Part shown: in pieces, positions 47,970 to 57,926 of the stretch | Layout: each line of letters begins with the position of its first letter | How positions within the stretch are numbered: the first letter of the stretch is position 1 | Assembly: GCA_024304885.1 (NCBI GenBank) | Contig: JALJOM010000003.1 | Location: 1,336,110 to 1,400,109 of the forward strand | Direction of reading: 5' to 3' | DNA: 64,000 nucleotides | Origin: Beijerinckiaceae bacterium | GTDB taxonomy: Bacteria; Pseudomonadota; Alphaproteobacteria; Rhizobiales; Beijerinckiaceae | Made by a program: the position numbers and the translations under genes | Notes under the pieces: model-generated | What the model was told of the DNA's origin: nothing | The model's input: only the letters and a program-made list of their open reading frames with translations | Databases searched by the model: none

Positions 47970-49697
47970 TCAATGAAACAGGGCGAAGGTCTTCTGCAGG
48001 GTGATCCACACGCCCCAGGCCAGCGGAACCCCGACGGCGGTCCAGGCCATTGCCGAGACGAGGGCTCTGCCCGCGCCGCCGTTGCCGGCCTTGGCTACGA
48101 GCACGCGGAACGGGCCGCTGCGCGGCGGAGCCGGCTCCAGGCCTTCCTCGACGAAATCCTCGAAGTCCGCGTGGGCCTCCGCTTCCGCCTTCTTCACCGC
48201 TGTGGCCGAAATCTTCTTGTCGGCGGCGACCTCCTCGTCGGTCATGAAGAAGCGCTCGGCGACGGGCCGCACGAGGAGATTGCAGATCATGCCGAGAACG
48301 AGCATCCCGGCGAGGATGTAGAGGGTCTGGTTGTAGACGGCCTCGCGCGGAACGCCGTGGTCGAGCTGATAGTCGCGAATGTAGTTGACGAGAACCGGTC
48401 CGAGCACGCCCGCGGTCGACCATGCCGTCAAGAGGCGTCCGTGAATCCCGCCGACCATATGGGTGCCGAACATGTCCGCGAGATAGGCGGGAATGGTGGC
48501 GAAGCCACCTCCATACATCGAGAGGATGATGCAGAAGGACAGCACGAACAAGACGACGTTGCCCGAATGCGCGGCGAAGGGCGCCGAGGCATAGAGCAGG
48601 AAGCCGAGGCTGAAGAAGATCGCATAGGTCGTCTTGCGGCCGAGGCGGTCGGACCAGGTCGCCCAGAAGAACCGTCCGCCGATGTTGCAGAGGCTGAGGA
48701 GGCCGGTGAAGCCCGCCGCGATCGCCGCGACCTGCTTCTTCTGCTCGCCGTCGAGCTCGTTGAACGTGATGTCGAGCCCGAGCAGCTTGCCGCCGAAGAC
48801 TTCCTGCAACATGGGTGACGCCATGCCGATGACGCCGATCCCCGCGCTGACGTTGAGGCAGAGCACGCCCCACAGCAGCCAGAATTGCGGAGTCTTCCAG
48901 GCGACGTCGATATGGACATGACGATGGGTCACCATCCTGTTCGCGGCAGGCAAGGGCGGCGTCCAGCCGCGCGGCTTCCAGCCGTCGCGTGGAACCCGGT
49001 AGCCGAGCGCGCCGCCGACCATGAAGACGAAATAGATCGCCGCCATGGTCACGAACGTCTCCCACACGCCGATCGAGGTCGGAGTCGCATAATAGCCCAT
49101 GAGCTTGTCGGCGAGCGGGGCGCCGATCATCGCTCCGCCGCCGAACCCCATGATCGCCATCCCGGTCGCCATGCCGCGGCGGTCGGGAAACCACTTGATC
49201 AAAGTCGAGACGGGGGAAATGTAGCCGAGCCCCAAGCCAATGCCGCCGATGACGCCGGATCCGAGCCACAACATCCAGATTTGATGGAGCCAGACGCCGG
49301 CCGCCGAGATCAACAGCCCGCCACACCAGCAAAAGGCGGCGGCGAGCCCGGCCTTGCGCGGGCCGGCATGCTCGAGCCAATGCCCGAACACGGCCGCCGA
49401 CGAGCCGAGAAAGACGAAGAACAAGGTGAAGGTCCAACCGAGCATGCTGACCTTCCAGTCGCAACTCGTGGCGAACACCGATTGAAGCAAGCTCATATCG
49501 GCCGGGCAGGCCTTGGGCTCCGTGACCCCGATCGCGCGCGACAGCGGCAGCCAGAACACGCTGAACCCATAGGCCATGCCGATGCAGAGATGGATCGCGA
49601 GTGCCGCAGGAGGGACGAGCCAGCGATTGAACCCGGGTCCGGCGACGGAGCGCTCGCGGTCGAGAAAGCCCAGTAGATCCCCTCGTGCGACCCGCAT
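47970..49697 (-). CDS. OFA-type major facilitator transporter
   Basis: 575 residues from the ATG at 49697, with GGGGAG 5 nt upstream. Twelve hydrophobic segments can be traced. The sequence matches the oxalate/formate antiporter (OFA) subfamily: NRWLVPPAALAIHLCIGMAYGFSVFWLPL at the first helix (in part), GGIGLGLGYISPVSTLIKWFPDRRGMATG, and IGGRFFWATWSDRLGRK in the second half. The long version with an extended central loop and a 60-residue soluble tail is common in Rhizobiales. The substrate is probably a small organic acid, but cannot be read from sequence. Confidence 0.9.
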   Translation of the reverse strand: MRVARGDLLGFLDRERSVAGPGFNRWLVPPAALAIHLCIGMAYGFSVFWLPLSRAIGVTEPKACPADMSLLQSVFATSCDWKVSMLGWTFTLFFVFLGSSAAVFGHWLEHAGPRKAGLAAAFCWCGGLLISAAGVWLHQIWMLWLGSGVIGGIGLGLGYISPVSTLIKWFPDRRGMATGMAIMGFGGGAMIGAPLADKLMGYYATPTSIGVWETFVTMAAIYFVFMVGGALGYRVPRDGWKPRGWTPPLPAANRMVTHRHVHIDVAWKTPQFWLLWGVLCLNVSAGIGVIGMASPMLQEVFGGKLLGLDITFNELDGEQKKQVAAIAAGFTGLLSLCNIGGRFFWATWSDRLGRKTTYAIFFSLGFLLYASAPFAAHSGNVVLFVLSFCIILSMYGGGFATIPAYLADMFGTHMVGGIHGRLLTAWSTAGVLGPVLVNYIRDYQLDHGVPREAVYNQTLYILAGMLVLGMICNLLVRPVAERFFMTDEEVAADKKISATAVKKAEAEAHADFEDFVEEGLEPAPPRSGPFRVLVAKAGNGGAGRALVSAMAWTAVGVPLAWGVWITLQKTFALFH

Positions 49698-49919
49698 GGC
49701 CACTCCCCTCGTCGAACTGCGCAGCGCATGCCGACCCGGCGACTCCACCGCCCCCCGCGGCAGGATCACGTCGTCGCTGTCGGTCCCGGATTGTGGTCCC
49801 GAGCGCAAAAGTTGGCTTATACCGCAGCCCAAATGATGACAATGCGAAACCCGGGCGTGGCACGCGGCGATCGATCTCGCCGGGATCGCCGGCCGAAGGG
49901 GCATGGAGAGGGCACGATC

Positions 49920-50900
49920 GTGCGTAGCTTGACCGTTGCTGTCGAGAGCTTTCCGATCGCGGGCACCTTCCGCATCTCGCGCGGCGCGAAAAGCGAGGCT
50001 GTCGTCGTTGTCGCCACCTTGGACGAGGCTGGCTGCCGAGGCCGGGGCGAGTGCGTGCCTTATGCGCGCTACGGCGAGACCGTCGAGAGCGAGGTCCGTC
50101 GGATCGAATCCGTGCGCCCTGCCTTGGAGCAGGGCGCCGATCGCTTCGCGCTCCAGGATCTGCTCCCCGCGGGGGCGGCCCGGAACGCGCTCGATTGCGC
50201 GCTCTTCGATCTCGCCGCGAAGCTTTCGGGCCTGCGCGCCTTCGAGATCGCCGGGGTTCCCGTTCCGGCCCCCGTGACGACGGCTTTCACCCTCTCGGTC
50301 GGGTCGCCTGCAGAGATGGCGACGGCCGCCGCCGCCGCCGGTGCGCGTCCGCTCCTGAAGGTGAAGCTCGCGGGCGAGGGCGACCCGGCGCGCATTGCCG
50401 CGGTCCGCGCGGCGGCACCCGACGCGACGCTGATCGTCGACGCCAACGAAGCGTGGGATCGCTCGACCCTCGAGCGCAACCTCGCCGCCTGCGCAGCGGC
50501 CGGTGTCCGTCTGGTCGAGCAGCCGCTCCCCGCAGGCGCGGACTCGGCGCTCGACGAGATCGACCGTATCGTTCCGGTCTGTGCCGACGAGAGCCTGCAC
50601 GAGCGAAGCAATCTCGGCGATCTTCGCGGGCGCTACGACGCGATCAACGTGAAGCTCGACAAGGCCGGAGGGCTGACGGAGGCGCTCGCGCTCGTCGCGG
50701 AGGCGCAGGCGCAAGGCTTCCAGATCATGGTCGGCTGCATGGTGGCGACCTCGCTCGCGATGGCTCCGGCCCTGCTGCTCGCGTCGCACGCCCGCTTCGT
50801 CGATCTCGACGGACCGCTGCTCCTCGCAAGGGATCGCCCGGATGGGCTCGTCTACGAGCGCTCGCTCGTTCATCCGGCCTCACCCTCCCTCTGGGGGTGA
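49920..50900 (+). CDS. Dipeptide epimerase of the enolase superfamily
   Basis: About 326 residues from the GTG at 49920, with GGAGAGG 9 nt upstream. The capping domain has FPIAGTFRISRGAKSE and RGECVPYARYGE. The barrel carries the pair of catalytic lysines (LLKVKLAG near 150 and NVKLDKAGG near 249) and metal ligands in VDANEAW (Asp174), EQPLP and ADES. The order fits L-Ala-D/L-Glu epimerases of the YcjG type, which recycle murein peptides. Other dipeptide substrates are possible. It is divergent from the transporter gene and tail-to-tail with the large helicase gene. Confidence 0.88.
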   Translation: MRSLTVAVESFPIAGTFRISRGAKSEAVVVVATLDEAGCRGRGECVPYARYGETVESEVRRIESVRPALEQGADRFALQDLLPAGAARNALDCALFDLAAKLSGLRAFEIAGVPVPAPVTTAFTLSVGSPAEMATAAAAAGARPLLKVKLAGEGDPARIAAVRAAAPDATLIVDANEAWDRSTLERNLAACAAAGVRLVEQPLPAGADSALDEIDRIVPVCADESLHERSNLGDLRGRYDAINVKLDKAGGLTEALALVAEAQAQGFQIMVGCMVATSLAMAPALLLASHARFVDLDGPLLLARDRPDGLVYERSLVHPASPSLWG

Positions 50901-50939
50901 GCGCCGGGCATCTTGCGGTGCCCGTCGAGCCGGCGAAGT

Positions 50940-53900
50940 CTATGCCGCGAGCGAGCGCACCAAGCGGTGAAAATCTCGGCTCGCCTTCTTCAGCCCGAGG
51001 AGCGCGGCGACGAAGTCCGGAAGGCTCTTGTCGTCCAGGGCCGGGTCCTGCCGGCGCGCGATCTCGATCGCGGCCGCGATCTCGAGCTCGGCGATCTTGT
51101 CGAGCCTTTGCAGGGTGACCGGCGCGGCCGACCGGTCACGCACGGGAGGCTTGCGTCTCTGCTTCTCGGTGAACCAGAAATCCGCGTCGTGGCCGAGGTG
51201 GGGGGCGGAGGCCTGCAGGTAGGCCAGTCCGCGCGCGACCGCCTCCGCGATTCGCTTGCCAACCCGCTCCTTGCCGAAGAAGGCGGCGACGCGGCGCGTG
51301 ATCTCGTCGCGATGGATCGGGCCTTCGCGCTCGATCACGGTTTCGATGAGATCGGCAACCTGCTCGGCCGTGGCCGATTCGAGGGCATGCCCGAGCGGCG
51401 TCGTGCAATGTGCGAGGGAATAGGCCGGTTGGCGGGCTCGGATCCCGATGTTCTGGGCCGGCCGCGGCGGGCTCGACGGGCTCTGCGACGCCGCATTCTC
51501 GCGCAGGCCTGCCTCGCGCCGCGCGGCGTCGAGCGCGGCTTTCAGCCCCTCGATCTGCGCTGCGCGCCGGTAGAACCAATCCGTGCTCCAGATGCGATGG
51601 AACCGCCAGCCGAGCCGCTCGAGGATTTCCTGGCGTTGCCGGTCGCGCTCACGCGCCCAGAGCGCGGAATGATAGGTCACGCCGTCGCACTCGATCGCGA
51701 GGAGGTAGCGCCCCGGCGCGCTCGGGTCGCGGACCGCGAGATCGAGCCGGAACCCGGCCGAGCCGACCTGCTTGTCGACCACGTAGCCGAGGCTCTCGAT
51801 CGCCTCGGCGACGGCGGCCTCGAAGGGCGAGTCGAAATCTCCTCCGGTCGGGGCAGATACGTCGAGCACTCCGGAGTCCGCATATTCGAGGAAGCGCTTC
51901 AGGACGCGTGGACCGGCGCCGGTCGCGCGATCGAGGTTGATGTCGCCGGGGCCGAAGGAGACGAAGACCTCGCAACGGATCCGAGCCCGGGTGAAGAGGA
52001 CATTCAGCCGGCGCTCGCCGCCTTCGGCGGAGATCGGCCCGAAGGCCATGCTGTCGAGCGGCTTTCCCGCCTCGCGCGGCCCGAAACCGACCGAGACGAA
52101 GATCACGTCGCGCTCGTCGCCTTGCACGTTCTCGAGGTTCTTCACGAAGACAGCCTCGCCGCCCGTCTCGCGCAGGCTCGCGTCGAGCACCGGATCCTCG
52201 CGTCGACGTGCGTCCAGAAGATCGCAGACGAGATCGCGTTGAGCCGTCGAGAAGGTGACGATTCCGAGCGATTGCCGGGGGTGCTGGCGCGCATGGTCGG
52301 CGGCGGCGTCCACGATCGCCTGAGCCTCGGCGAGATTGGTTCTGAGACCGCCGCGGTCGTAGGCGCCTCTCACACGGCGCAGGATCAAGCCTTTGTCGGA
52401 GCGTTCGAGGGTCGGCGTCGGCGGCATGACGAGGTGGCGGTAGAATTCCGCGTTCGAGACCTCGATCAAGGACTTGTGCTGCGACCGGTAGTGCCAGCGC
52501 AGCATGCGTGTCTCGAGGCCGCGCGCCTCGCACAAGGTCAGGATGCTCTCGAGGTCGGTCGGCGTCGCGGCGCCGCTCGGCGGCAGTGTCCCTTCCTCCT
52601 CGTCGTCGTCCTGCGTCTCCGCCTCGTCGGTGACGAGGCGATCGAAGAAGCTCGACGGGGGCAGCTGCTTCTTGTCGCCGACGACGACGATCTGGCGGCA
52701 CCGCGCGATGGCGCCCAGCGCCTCGGCCGGGCGAATCTGGCTCGCCTCGTCGATGACGAGGAGATCGAACTCCACGGCCCCGGGAGGCAGGAATTGCGCG
52801 ACCGAGATCGGGCTCATCAGGAAGACGGGCTTGATCCGCTGGATCGCCGGTCCTGCTGCCGCCATCAGCTTGCGCAGGGGCATGTGGCTGCGCTTGCGGC
52901 CGATCTCGCCGCGGATCACGCCCATGGCGCCCTGCGCTCCCGTCGGGAGCGCCGCCCGGTGGCGTGCCAGGATGCTCTGGACCGTCTCGTCGCGTCGCCG
53001 TCCTTCGAGCTCGGCGAAGCGCAAGACGAGCCGTTGATGATCCGCTCCTTCGAACGCGGCGAGATCCGGGTCGGCTTCGATCGCCGTGGCCCAGCAGGCT
53101 TCGGCGAAGGCCGCCTCGAGCTCGGCCGCGGCACGGCCCGGATCGAGCGCGCCGGACGCGAGGCCGTCGACGATCGCCGCAGGCCCGACCGCACGCAGCG
53201 CCCCGTCGGCCTGGACCAGCCGCGCCCATTGCTCGAAGCGGACGGAGCTCGCCGCCCAGATCTCCGCGCGTTCGGCCAGGGCTTCGAGATCGAGGCGGGT
53301 GATCGAATCGACGTGAAAGGCCGCGTCGATATCGAGATCGAGCGCACGGACGACCTTTCCGAGCTCGAAGGCGACGCCCGCGAGCTCCCCATCGAGCCGC
53401 GCCGCGAAGCGGGCGGCCGCGCCCTGGCGCAAGCTCGCGACGGCTCGCACGACATCCACGCGCGGGTCTGCCGCCCTGATCGTCTCGATGATCCGCACGA
53501 TGACGAGGAGGCGGGTGAAATCCGTCCGCTTCCCATGCCAGTCGGGTCCGAGGAACCTCGCGAGACTCGCCGCATCGGGGCCGAGCGCGGCGAGGCGGGC
53601 TCGGCTCTCGATCAGGGCGTCGAGCAACGCGATCCGCTCGCGGTGGCGTGACGGAAGAGGCACGGTCAGGAGGTCCACCAGGGATCGGCAAGCGTTCCGA
53701 TAGTCGGTGCTGCAACGGGCGATCCAGCTCGTCGCGCCTTTCGCGAGCGGCATGCGGAGCCGTTCCACCGGAGCCGTCCAGGCCGCGGCTCGAAACTTTC
53801 GCGCAAACGGCGCTTGATGCGCTTGCCACCGAAGGGCTCGCGTCGTGGCATCGAGGATGCGCGACAGGCTCGGAGCCGTCGCGCAAGCGATGGCCGTGCT

Positions 53901-55628
53901 ATCGCTGCCTTCGGGAAGCAAGGCGAAGAGGCGCAAGAGCGTGACGAGGCACTTGACGCTCGCGGGCGTCGCCGGCTGGTCGAGCCCGAGCATGAAGCCG
54001 ATCTCGGTCGCGGAAACGGAGAGTGCCCTGGCACCGGCGATGAGCGCGTGCAGCTCCCCGAGATGGCGCTGGAGGTCGCTGGGCTGCAGGCGGGTGCGTC
54101 GAACTCCGACATAGGGGTGTGAATCGCGAGGACCGGCGCTTGCCGTCAAGGCGGCGAAGGCCTGGGTCAGCGCGAGCCGAAGCTCGAAGTCCGCGCGGCT
54201 CCAGGACGCCGCCTCGGCGACCAGCTTCGCATTTGGGATGATCTCGCGTGCGGCCATCGCGATCTGGATCGACAGCGCGCGATAGGGGGTCATCCCGGTG
54301 TCGCCGATCTGGCGATGCAGCCGTGATGCCGTGCCGTTCAAGCGGTCGCGGAGGGCGCCGAGCTGATGGATGCAGTCCTTGCCCGTCGCGGGAGCCACGG
54401 CCTGTAGGGCCTGGTCGAGCCGATCCGCGACGAGCCGCTTGCTGGCCGACGGCCCGTGCAGCTCGAGGCAAATGTCCTCGAGCCCGACGTTGCAGAGCCG
54501 GGCATGAACGACATCGAGCGCAGCCATTTTCTCGGCGACGAACAAGACCGTCTTGCCGTCGTGAACGGCGCTCGCGATGATATTCGTGATGGTCTGCGAC
54601 TTGCCGGTGCCCGGCGGCCCTTGAACGACGAGATTGAGTCCGGCACGGACCGTCTCGATCACCTTCGTCTGCGAGGCGTCCGCATCGACGACCTGCACGA
54701 TGTCCGCCGGCGCGAGGACCTCGTCGAGATTGGTCGACTCCGTAAAGATCGGCGGCTCGCCGGCGAAGCCGTCGCAGAGGAGCCCTCGGAGCAACGAGTG
54801 GGACAGAAGCGCGCGATCGGGCCAAGTGCCGGGCTCGAGGTCGCGCATCATCAGGTGCTTGGAGAAGAAGCTGAAGCCGAGCTCGATGTCGTCGCTGTCG
54901 ATCGACCAACGACGCTTCGGCTTCGTCGCCGCCGCGACGGCCTCGAAGTAGCTGCTCGGCGTCCAATCGTCGGACTCCGGCACCGCGGGAAGCGACAAGG
55001 CGAAGTCGCTCCTGAGCCGTTCCTGCAAAGCTTGGTTCGTCGTGATCTCGTCGTCGCGCAGCTTGAGATCGAAGGTCGAGCGGCGCGGGTCGCGAACGAG
55101 GACGACCGGGACGAGAATGAGCGGCGCGTGGCGAGGAACCTCCGACCTTTCGTCCTCGTACCAGCGCAGGAACCCCAAGGTCAGGAAGAGGATGCTCATG
55201 CCTCGTTCTTCCTCGGCCGTCTTGGCGTCGCGATAGATCCTCTGCAGCCTCCTTTGCAGCTGATCGCCGGAAAAAGTCGTCTGCAACCCGTAGCGGGCCT
55301 CGCGGCCGAGCCTCTGCGTGACGAGCCGCGGCCCTTTCGGCCGCGGCAGGTCCTGGCCGACCTCCGGCGTCTCGTCCGCCGCGAAGAAACGCAAGGTCTT
55401 GCCTTCGCGCACGAGATGCCGAAACACGCAATCCGCGTTCGTGCCCACGACGCCGAGAGCGCGTGCCCGTCGAGCTCCACGAGGAGAATGGATCAGCCGA
55501 TTGCGGATCCCGGTATCGACGAGCTTCATCCGAGCCTCGGCAAGGCTTTTCTCGATGGCCGTGCGAGCTTCGACGTGCTCCGGTGCCGGTTGCCGGCGCA
55601 CCACGTGAATGGAAGCGATCTTGCCCAT
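50940..55628 (-). CDS. DUF4011-helicase-Vsr-like nuclease-DUF3320 protein, candidate defence factor
   Basis: About 1562 residues from the ATG at 55628 (MGKIASIHVV). The DUF4011 region (about 30-300) starts at EARMKLVDTGIRNRLI and contains GFLRWYEDE and LILVPVVL. A superfamily 1 helicase follows, with Walker A GPPGTGKSQT near residue 334 and a ~600-residue insert. Walker B LLVIDEASQIRPAEA is near 955, GDKKQLPPS near 986, and the C-terminal helicase motifs are NVQGDERDVIF and RRLNVLFTRAR. A Vsr/MTES_1575-like nuclease domain (about 1270-1390) has FRLDLAV, LLAIECDGVTYHSA and LGWRFHRIWSTDWF. A DUF3320 winged-helix tail ends it. Proteins of this architecture are associated with anti-phage defence. 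No partner genes are near. Confidence 0.88.
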   Translation of the reverse strand: MGKIASIHVVRRQPAPEHVEARTAIEKSLAEARMKLVDTGIRNRLIHSPRGARRARALGVVGTNADCVFRHLVREGKTLRFFAADETPEVGQDLPRPKGPRLVTQRLGREARYGLQTTFSGDQLQRRLQRIYRDAKTAEEERGMSILFLTLGFLRWYEDERSEVPRHAPLILVPVVLVRDPRRSTFDLKLRDDEITTNQALQERLRSDFALSLPAVPESDDWTPSSYFEAVAAATKPKRRWSIDSDDIELGFSFFSKHLMMRDLEPGTWPDRALLSHSLLRGLLCDGFAGEPPIFTESTNLDEVLAPADIVQVVDADASQTKVIETVRAGLNLVVQGPPGTGKSQTITNIIASAVHDGKTVLFVAEKMAALDVVHARLCNVGLEDICLELHGPSASKRLVADRLDQALQAVAPATGKDCIHQLGALRDRLNGTASRLHRQIGDTGMTPYRALSIQIAMAAREIIPNAKLVAEAASWSRADFELRLALTQAFAALTASAGPRDSHPYVGVRRTRLQPSDLQRHLGELHALIAGARALSVSATEIGFMLGLDQPATPASVKCLVTLLRLFALLPEGSDSTAIACATAPSLSRILDATTRALRWQAHQAPFARKFRAAAWTAPVERLRMPLAKGATSWIARCSTDYRNACRSLVDLLTVPLPSRHRERIALLDALIESRARLAALGPDAASLARFLGPDWHGKRTDFTRLLVIVRIIETIRAADPRVDVVRAVASLRQGAAARFAARLDGELAGVAFELGKVVRALDLDIDAAFHVDSITRLDLEALAERAEIWAASSVRFEQWARLVQADGALRAVGPAAIVDGLASGALDPGRAAAELEAAFAEACWATAIEADPDLAAFEGADHQRLVLRFAELEGRRRDETVQSILARHRAALPTGAQGAMGVIRGEIGRKRSHMPLRKLMAAAGPAIQRIKPVFLMSPISVAQFLPPGAVEFDLLVIDEASQIRPAEALGAIARCRQIVVVGDKKQLPPSSFFDRLVTDEAETQDDDEEEGTLPPSGAATPTDLESILTLCEARGLETRMLRWHYRSQHKSLIEVSNAEFYRHLVMPPTPTLERSDKGLILRRVRGAYDRGGLRTNLAEAQAIVDAAADHARQHPRQSLGIVTFSTAQRDLVCDLLDARRREDPVLDASLRETGGEAVFVKNLENVQGDERDVIFVSVGFGPREAGKPLDSMAFGPISAEGGERRLNVLFTRARIRCEVFVSFGPGDINLDRATGAGPRVLKRFLEYADSGVLDVSAPTGGDFDSPFEAAVAEAIESLGYVVDKQVGSAGFRLDLAVRDPSAPGRYLLAIECDGVTYHSALWARERDRQRQEILERLGWRFHRIWSTDWFYRRAAQIEGLKAALDAARREAGLRENAASQSPSSPPRPAQNIGIRARQPAYSLAHCTTPLGHALESATAEQVADLIETVIEREGPIHRDEITRRVAAFFGKERVGKRIAEAVARGLAYLQASAPHLGHDADFWFTEKQRRKPPVRDRSAAPVTLQRLDKIAELEIAAAIEIARRQDPALDDKSLPDFVAALLGLKKASRDFHRLVRSLAA

Positions 55629-55679
55629 GGGAATACCTGTGCCGAAGCCCCGAGGCTGCCGAGGAACAGTCGTGAGAAA

Positions 55680-55800
55680 GCCAGTCTCGAATGTGTACGT
55701 CTGATTGAATGTTGAGTAAACACTATGAATATAATTCAGTCGAATCATTATGATCAAAACGTTACGAAAAGATTTGTAAACTTTCCTCTTCATGCAATGC
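55680..55800 (-). promoter_or_regulatory. AT-rich promoter region of the DUF4011 gene
   Basis: A strongly AT-rich stretch in an otherwise GC-rich window, about 55-170 nt before the start of the DUF4011 gene. On the minus strand it holds TTGATC and, 18 nt later, TATATT, which resemble -35 and -10 boxes. This is the sort of upstream region bound by silencers or read by a housekeeping sigma factor; the specific boxes are a guess. Confidence 0.35.
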
Positions 55801-55840
55801 AGTGCTGAGGGCGGCTGAGAATATTTCGAGACCAATAGCC

Positions 55841-55872
55841 AAAAAAAGCCATCCGGCTGGCACCGGATGGCT
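55841..55872 (-). terminator. Rho-independent terminator of the EF-G-like gene
   Basis: On the minus strand the perfect 10-base-pair stem AGCCATCCGG-TGCCAG-CCGGATGGCT is followed by a run of seven T residues. It lies about 85 nt after the stop of the EF-G-like gene and isolates it from the DUF4011 gene downstream on the same strand. Confidence 0.92.
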
Positions 55873-55955
55873 CGGATCGGGCAGGTCGAGGCGCAATCGC
55901 GAAGACCGATATTCAACTTAAACTGAAAATATTCACGTGCAGCGTGTGCTGCTCT

Positions 55956-57926
55956 TCAGTGGGCGAGCTTCTCGGCGACCGCGCCGCGCGCTTCGGCGAG
56001 GTGGTCGAAGTGGCGCCGATAGCTGCCGAGCCCCATCGTGTCCGAGCGCAGCTCCATGATGAGATCGTGCAGCTCGGCCGCGGGCACCAAGGCTTCGACC
56101 TCGTCCCAGCCGGGCCAGCCGGGTCGCTCCGAATAGCCGAGGATTTGGCCACGGCGTCCGCTCAAGAGACGTTGGGTCGCCGCGGTGAAGCTGTTCGGTA
56201 CGGTCGCTGTCACGTGGTCGATCGGCTCGAGCAGGACCGGCTCGGCCTTGGAGAGCGCCTCGGTGACCCCCATGCGTGTCGCGGTCTTGAAGGCCATGTC
56301 GGAGCTGTCGACGGTATGGAAGGTCCCGTCGAGGAGCGTGACCGCGACGTCGACGACCGGATAGCCGAAGGGCCCCTTCTGCATGGCGTCCTCTGCGGCG
56401 TCATGGACCGCGGGGATATATTGCTTCGGCACGGCGCCGCCGACGATCTTGTCGGTGAAGGCGAAGCCTTCGCCGCGGGCGCGTGGGGCGATCTCGAGCT
56501 TCACGTCGGCGAACTGGCCATGTCCCCCGGTTTGACGCTTCAGCCGAGAATGCTGGGTGACGACCTTCTTGATGGTCTCCTTGTAGGGGGTTTTCGGCGT
56601 CGTCGCGGCGACGGCGAGATTGTAGATCGTGGCGAGCCGGTCGAGCGCGAAGTTGAGATGGATCTCGCCCTGCCCGTGGAGGACGGTTTCGCCGGTCTCG
56701 ACATTGTGCTCGACGGCGAGAGCCGGATCCTCCTCGAGGAGCTTGTGCAGGGCGGCGGAGAGCTTCACGTCGTCCTTGCGGTCCTTTGTCGCGATGGCGA
56801 GCGCGAACACCGGAGGCGGCGGCTCCGGGAACGGCAACGACTCTGCCCCCGACGCACCGAGGACAGCGCCGGTCGGCACCCCGTCGAGGCGCCCGATCGC
56901 CACGAGCTCGCCGGCCTCGGCGTCCGCAATCCGGATCTGCTCGCCGGCGACGATGCGAGAAATTCCGCTGACGCGGGTGCTGCCGAGGGTCGCCCCGTCG
57001 TGCAGGACGCCGCGCCAGACCCGCCCGAAGGCGAGCTTTCCGGCCTGGACGGTCTTGAAAATCTGGAGGAGGGGCTGATCGCCGGCCGCGACGCCATGGC
57101 GCTCCGCGGACTTGCGCGCGGGCGGCACGTCGTGCCGCAGGGCCTTCCAGAGCCTGAGGATCCCGTGCCCGTGCACGGCCGATCCGACCAGAACCTCGAC
57201 GATTGTCCCGGTCGCCTGATCCTTACGCAAATGGCTGTAGAGCTCGTCGCGGGTCGGCTCGACATCCTCGAGAACCTTCTCGAGCAGCTCGTCGTCCTGA
57301 TCGGCGAGCACCTCGGTGAGGTGGGCCAAGGCATGCTCCTCGGTGGCGCGCAGGCCGGCGGGCAGCTCGGCCGGCTCCGGATTGCTCGCCCCGCCGTAGC
57401 GATAGGCACAGGCGCGGACCACATCGACATAGCCGGTGACATGATCGCCCTCGCGGATCGGGATCTGCCGGAGCGCGATCGGAAATTTCGAATGGGCCTG
57501 CAGCGCCGCCTCGAGATCCGCCGGATCGGTCGTGAGCATGTCGATCTTGTTGACGAAGACGAGGTGAGGAATGCCGCGCTCCTCGAGCGCACGCATCAGG
57601 AGCGGGAGGGTGGACAGACGATCGGGTGAGGGCTCGCAGACGATGACCGCGAGGTCCACCGCGGCGAGCGCGCTCGAGGTCTCGTAGACGAATTCCACCG
57701 AGCCGGGGCAATCGACGATCGACCAGGGATCGCCGAGGAAGGTGCAATGGCCGAGCCGCAGCTCCGTGCTCATGGAACGGTTGCGAGGATCGACAGTTCT
57801 ACGGAGCGGCGAGCCCGCCGCGGCGAGCAGGGCCTCGAACAAGCTCGACTTACCGCTGCCATAGGGGCCGATGAGCGCGACCGAACGGGGCCCGACCGTT
57901 GCGGTCGCCGACGAGGATACGGACAT
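55956..57926 (-). CDS. Elongation factor G-like GTPase (FusA2 type)
   Basis: 656 residues, with AGGAGA 8 nt before the ATG. The G domain has a diverged P-loop (LIGPYGSGKSSL, near residue 19), a DCPGSVEF G3 motif and VNKID G4 motif. Domain II, III, IV and V order follows that of EF-G (DKRKDDVKLSAALHKL, GETVLHGQGEIHL and KRQTGGHGQFADV, each with family wording). It is shorter than true EF-G and lacks the canonical switch sequences. It therefore belongs to the EF-G-like paralogues whose role in translation is unproven; the true fusA is not in this window. It has its own terminator. Confidence 0.88.
   Translation of the reverse strand: MSVSSSATATVGPRSVALIGPYGSGKSSLFEALLAAAGSPLRRTVDPRNRSMSTELRLGHCTFLGDPWSIVDCPGSVEFVYETSSALAAVDLAVIVCEPSPDRLSTLPLLMRALEERGIPHLVFVNKIDMLTTDPADLEAALQAHSKFPIALRQIPIREGDHVTGYVDVVRACAYRYGGASNPEPAELPAGLRATEEHALAHLTEVLADQDDELLEKVLEDVEPTRDELYSHLRKDQATGTIVEVLVGSAVHGHGILRLWKALRHDVPPARKSAERHGVAAGDQPLLQIFKTVQAGKLAFGRVWRGVLHDGATLGSTRVSGISRIVAGEQIRIADAEAGELVAIGRLDGVPTGAVLGASGAESLPFPEPPPPVFALAIATKDRKDDVKLSAALHKLLEEDPALAVEHNVETGETVLHGQGEIHLNFALDRLATIYNLAVAATTPKTPYKETIKKVVTQHSRLKRQTGGHGQFADVKLEIAPRARGEGFAFTDKIVGGAVPKQYIPAVHDAAEDAMQKGPFGYPVVDVAVTLLDGTFHTVDSSDMAFKTATRMGVTEALSKAEPVLLEPIDHVTATVPNSFTAATQRLLSGRRGQILGYSERPGWPGWDEVEALVPAAELHDLIMELRSDTMGLGSYRRHFDHLAEARGAVAEKLAH

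Noticed and set aside
50913-53651. Open frame of about 912 codons on the plus strand opposite the DUF4011 gene
   Set aside because: Shadow of the helicase gene; no recognisable domain and composition biased to Arg/Asp/Gly.
55944-57629. Open frame of about 561 codons opposite the EF-G-like gene
   Set aside because: Antisense shadow; the minus strand carries clear GTPase and EF-G motifs with a good ribosome binding site.
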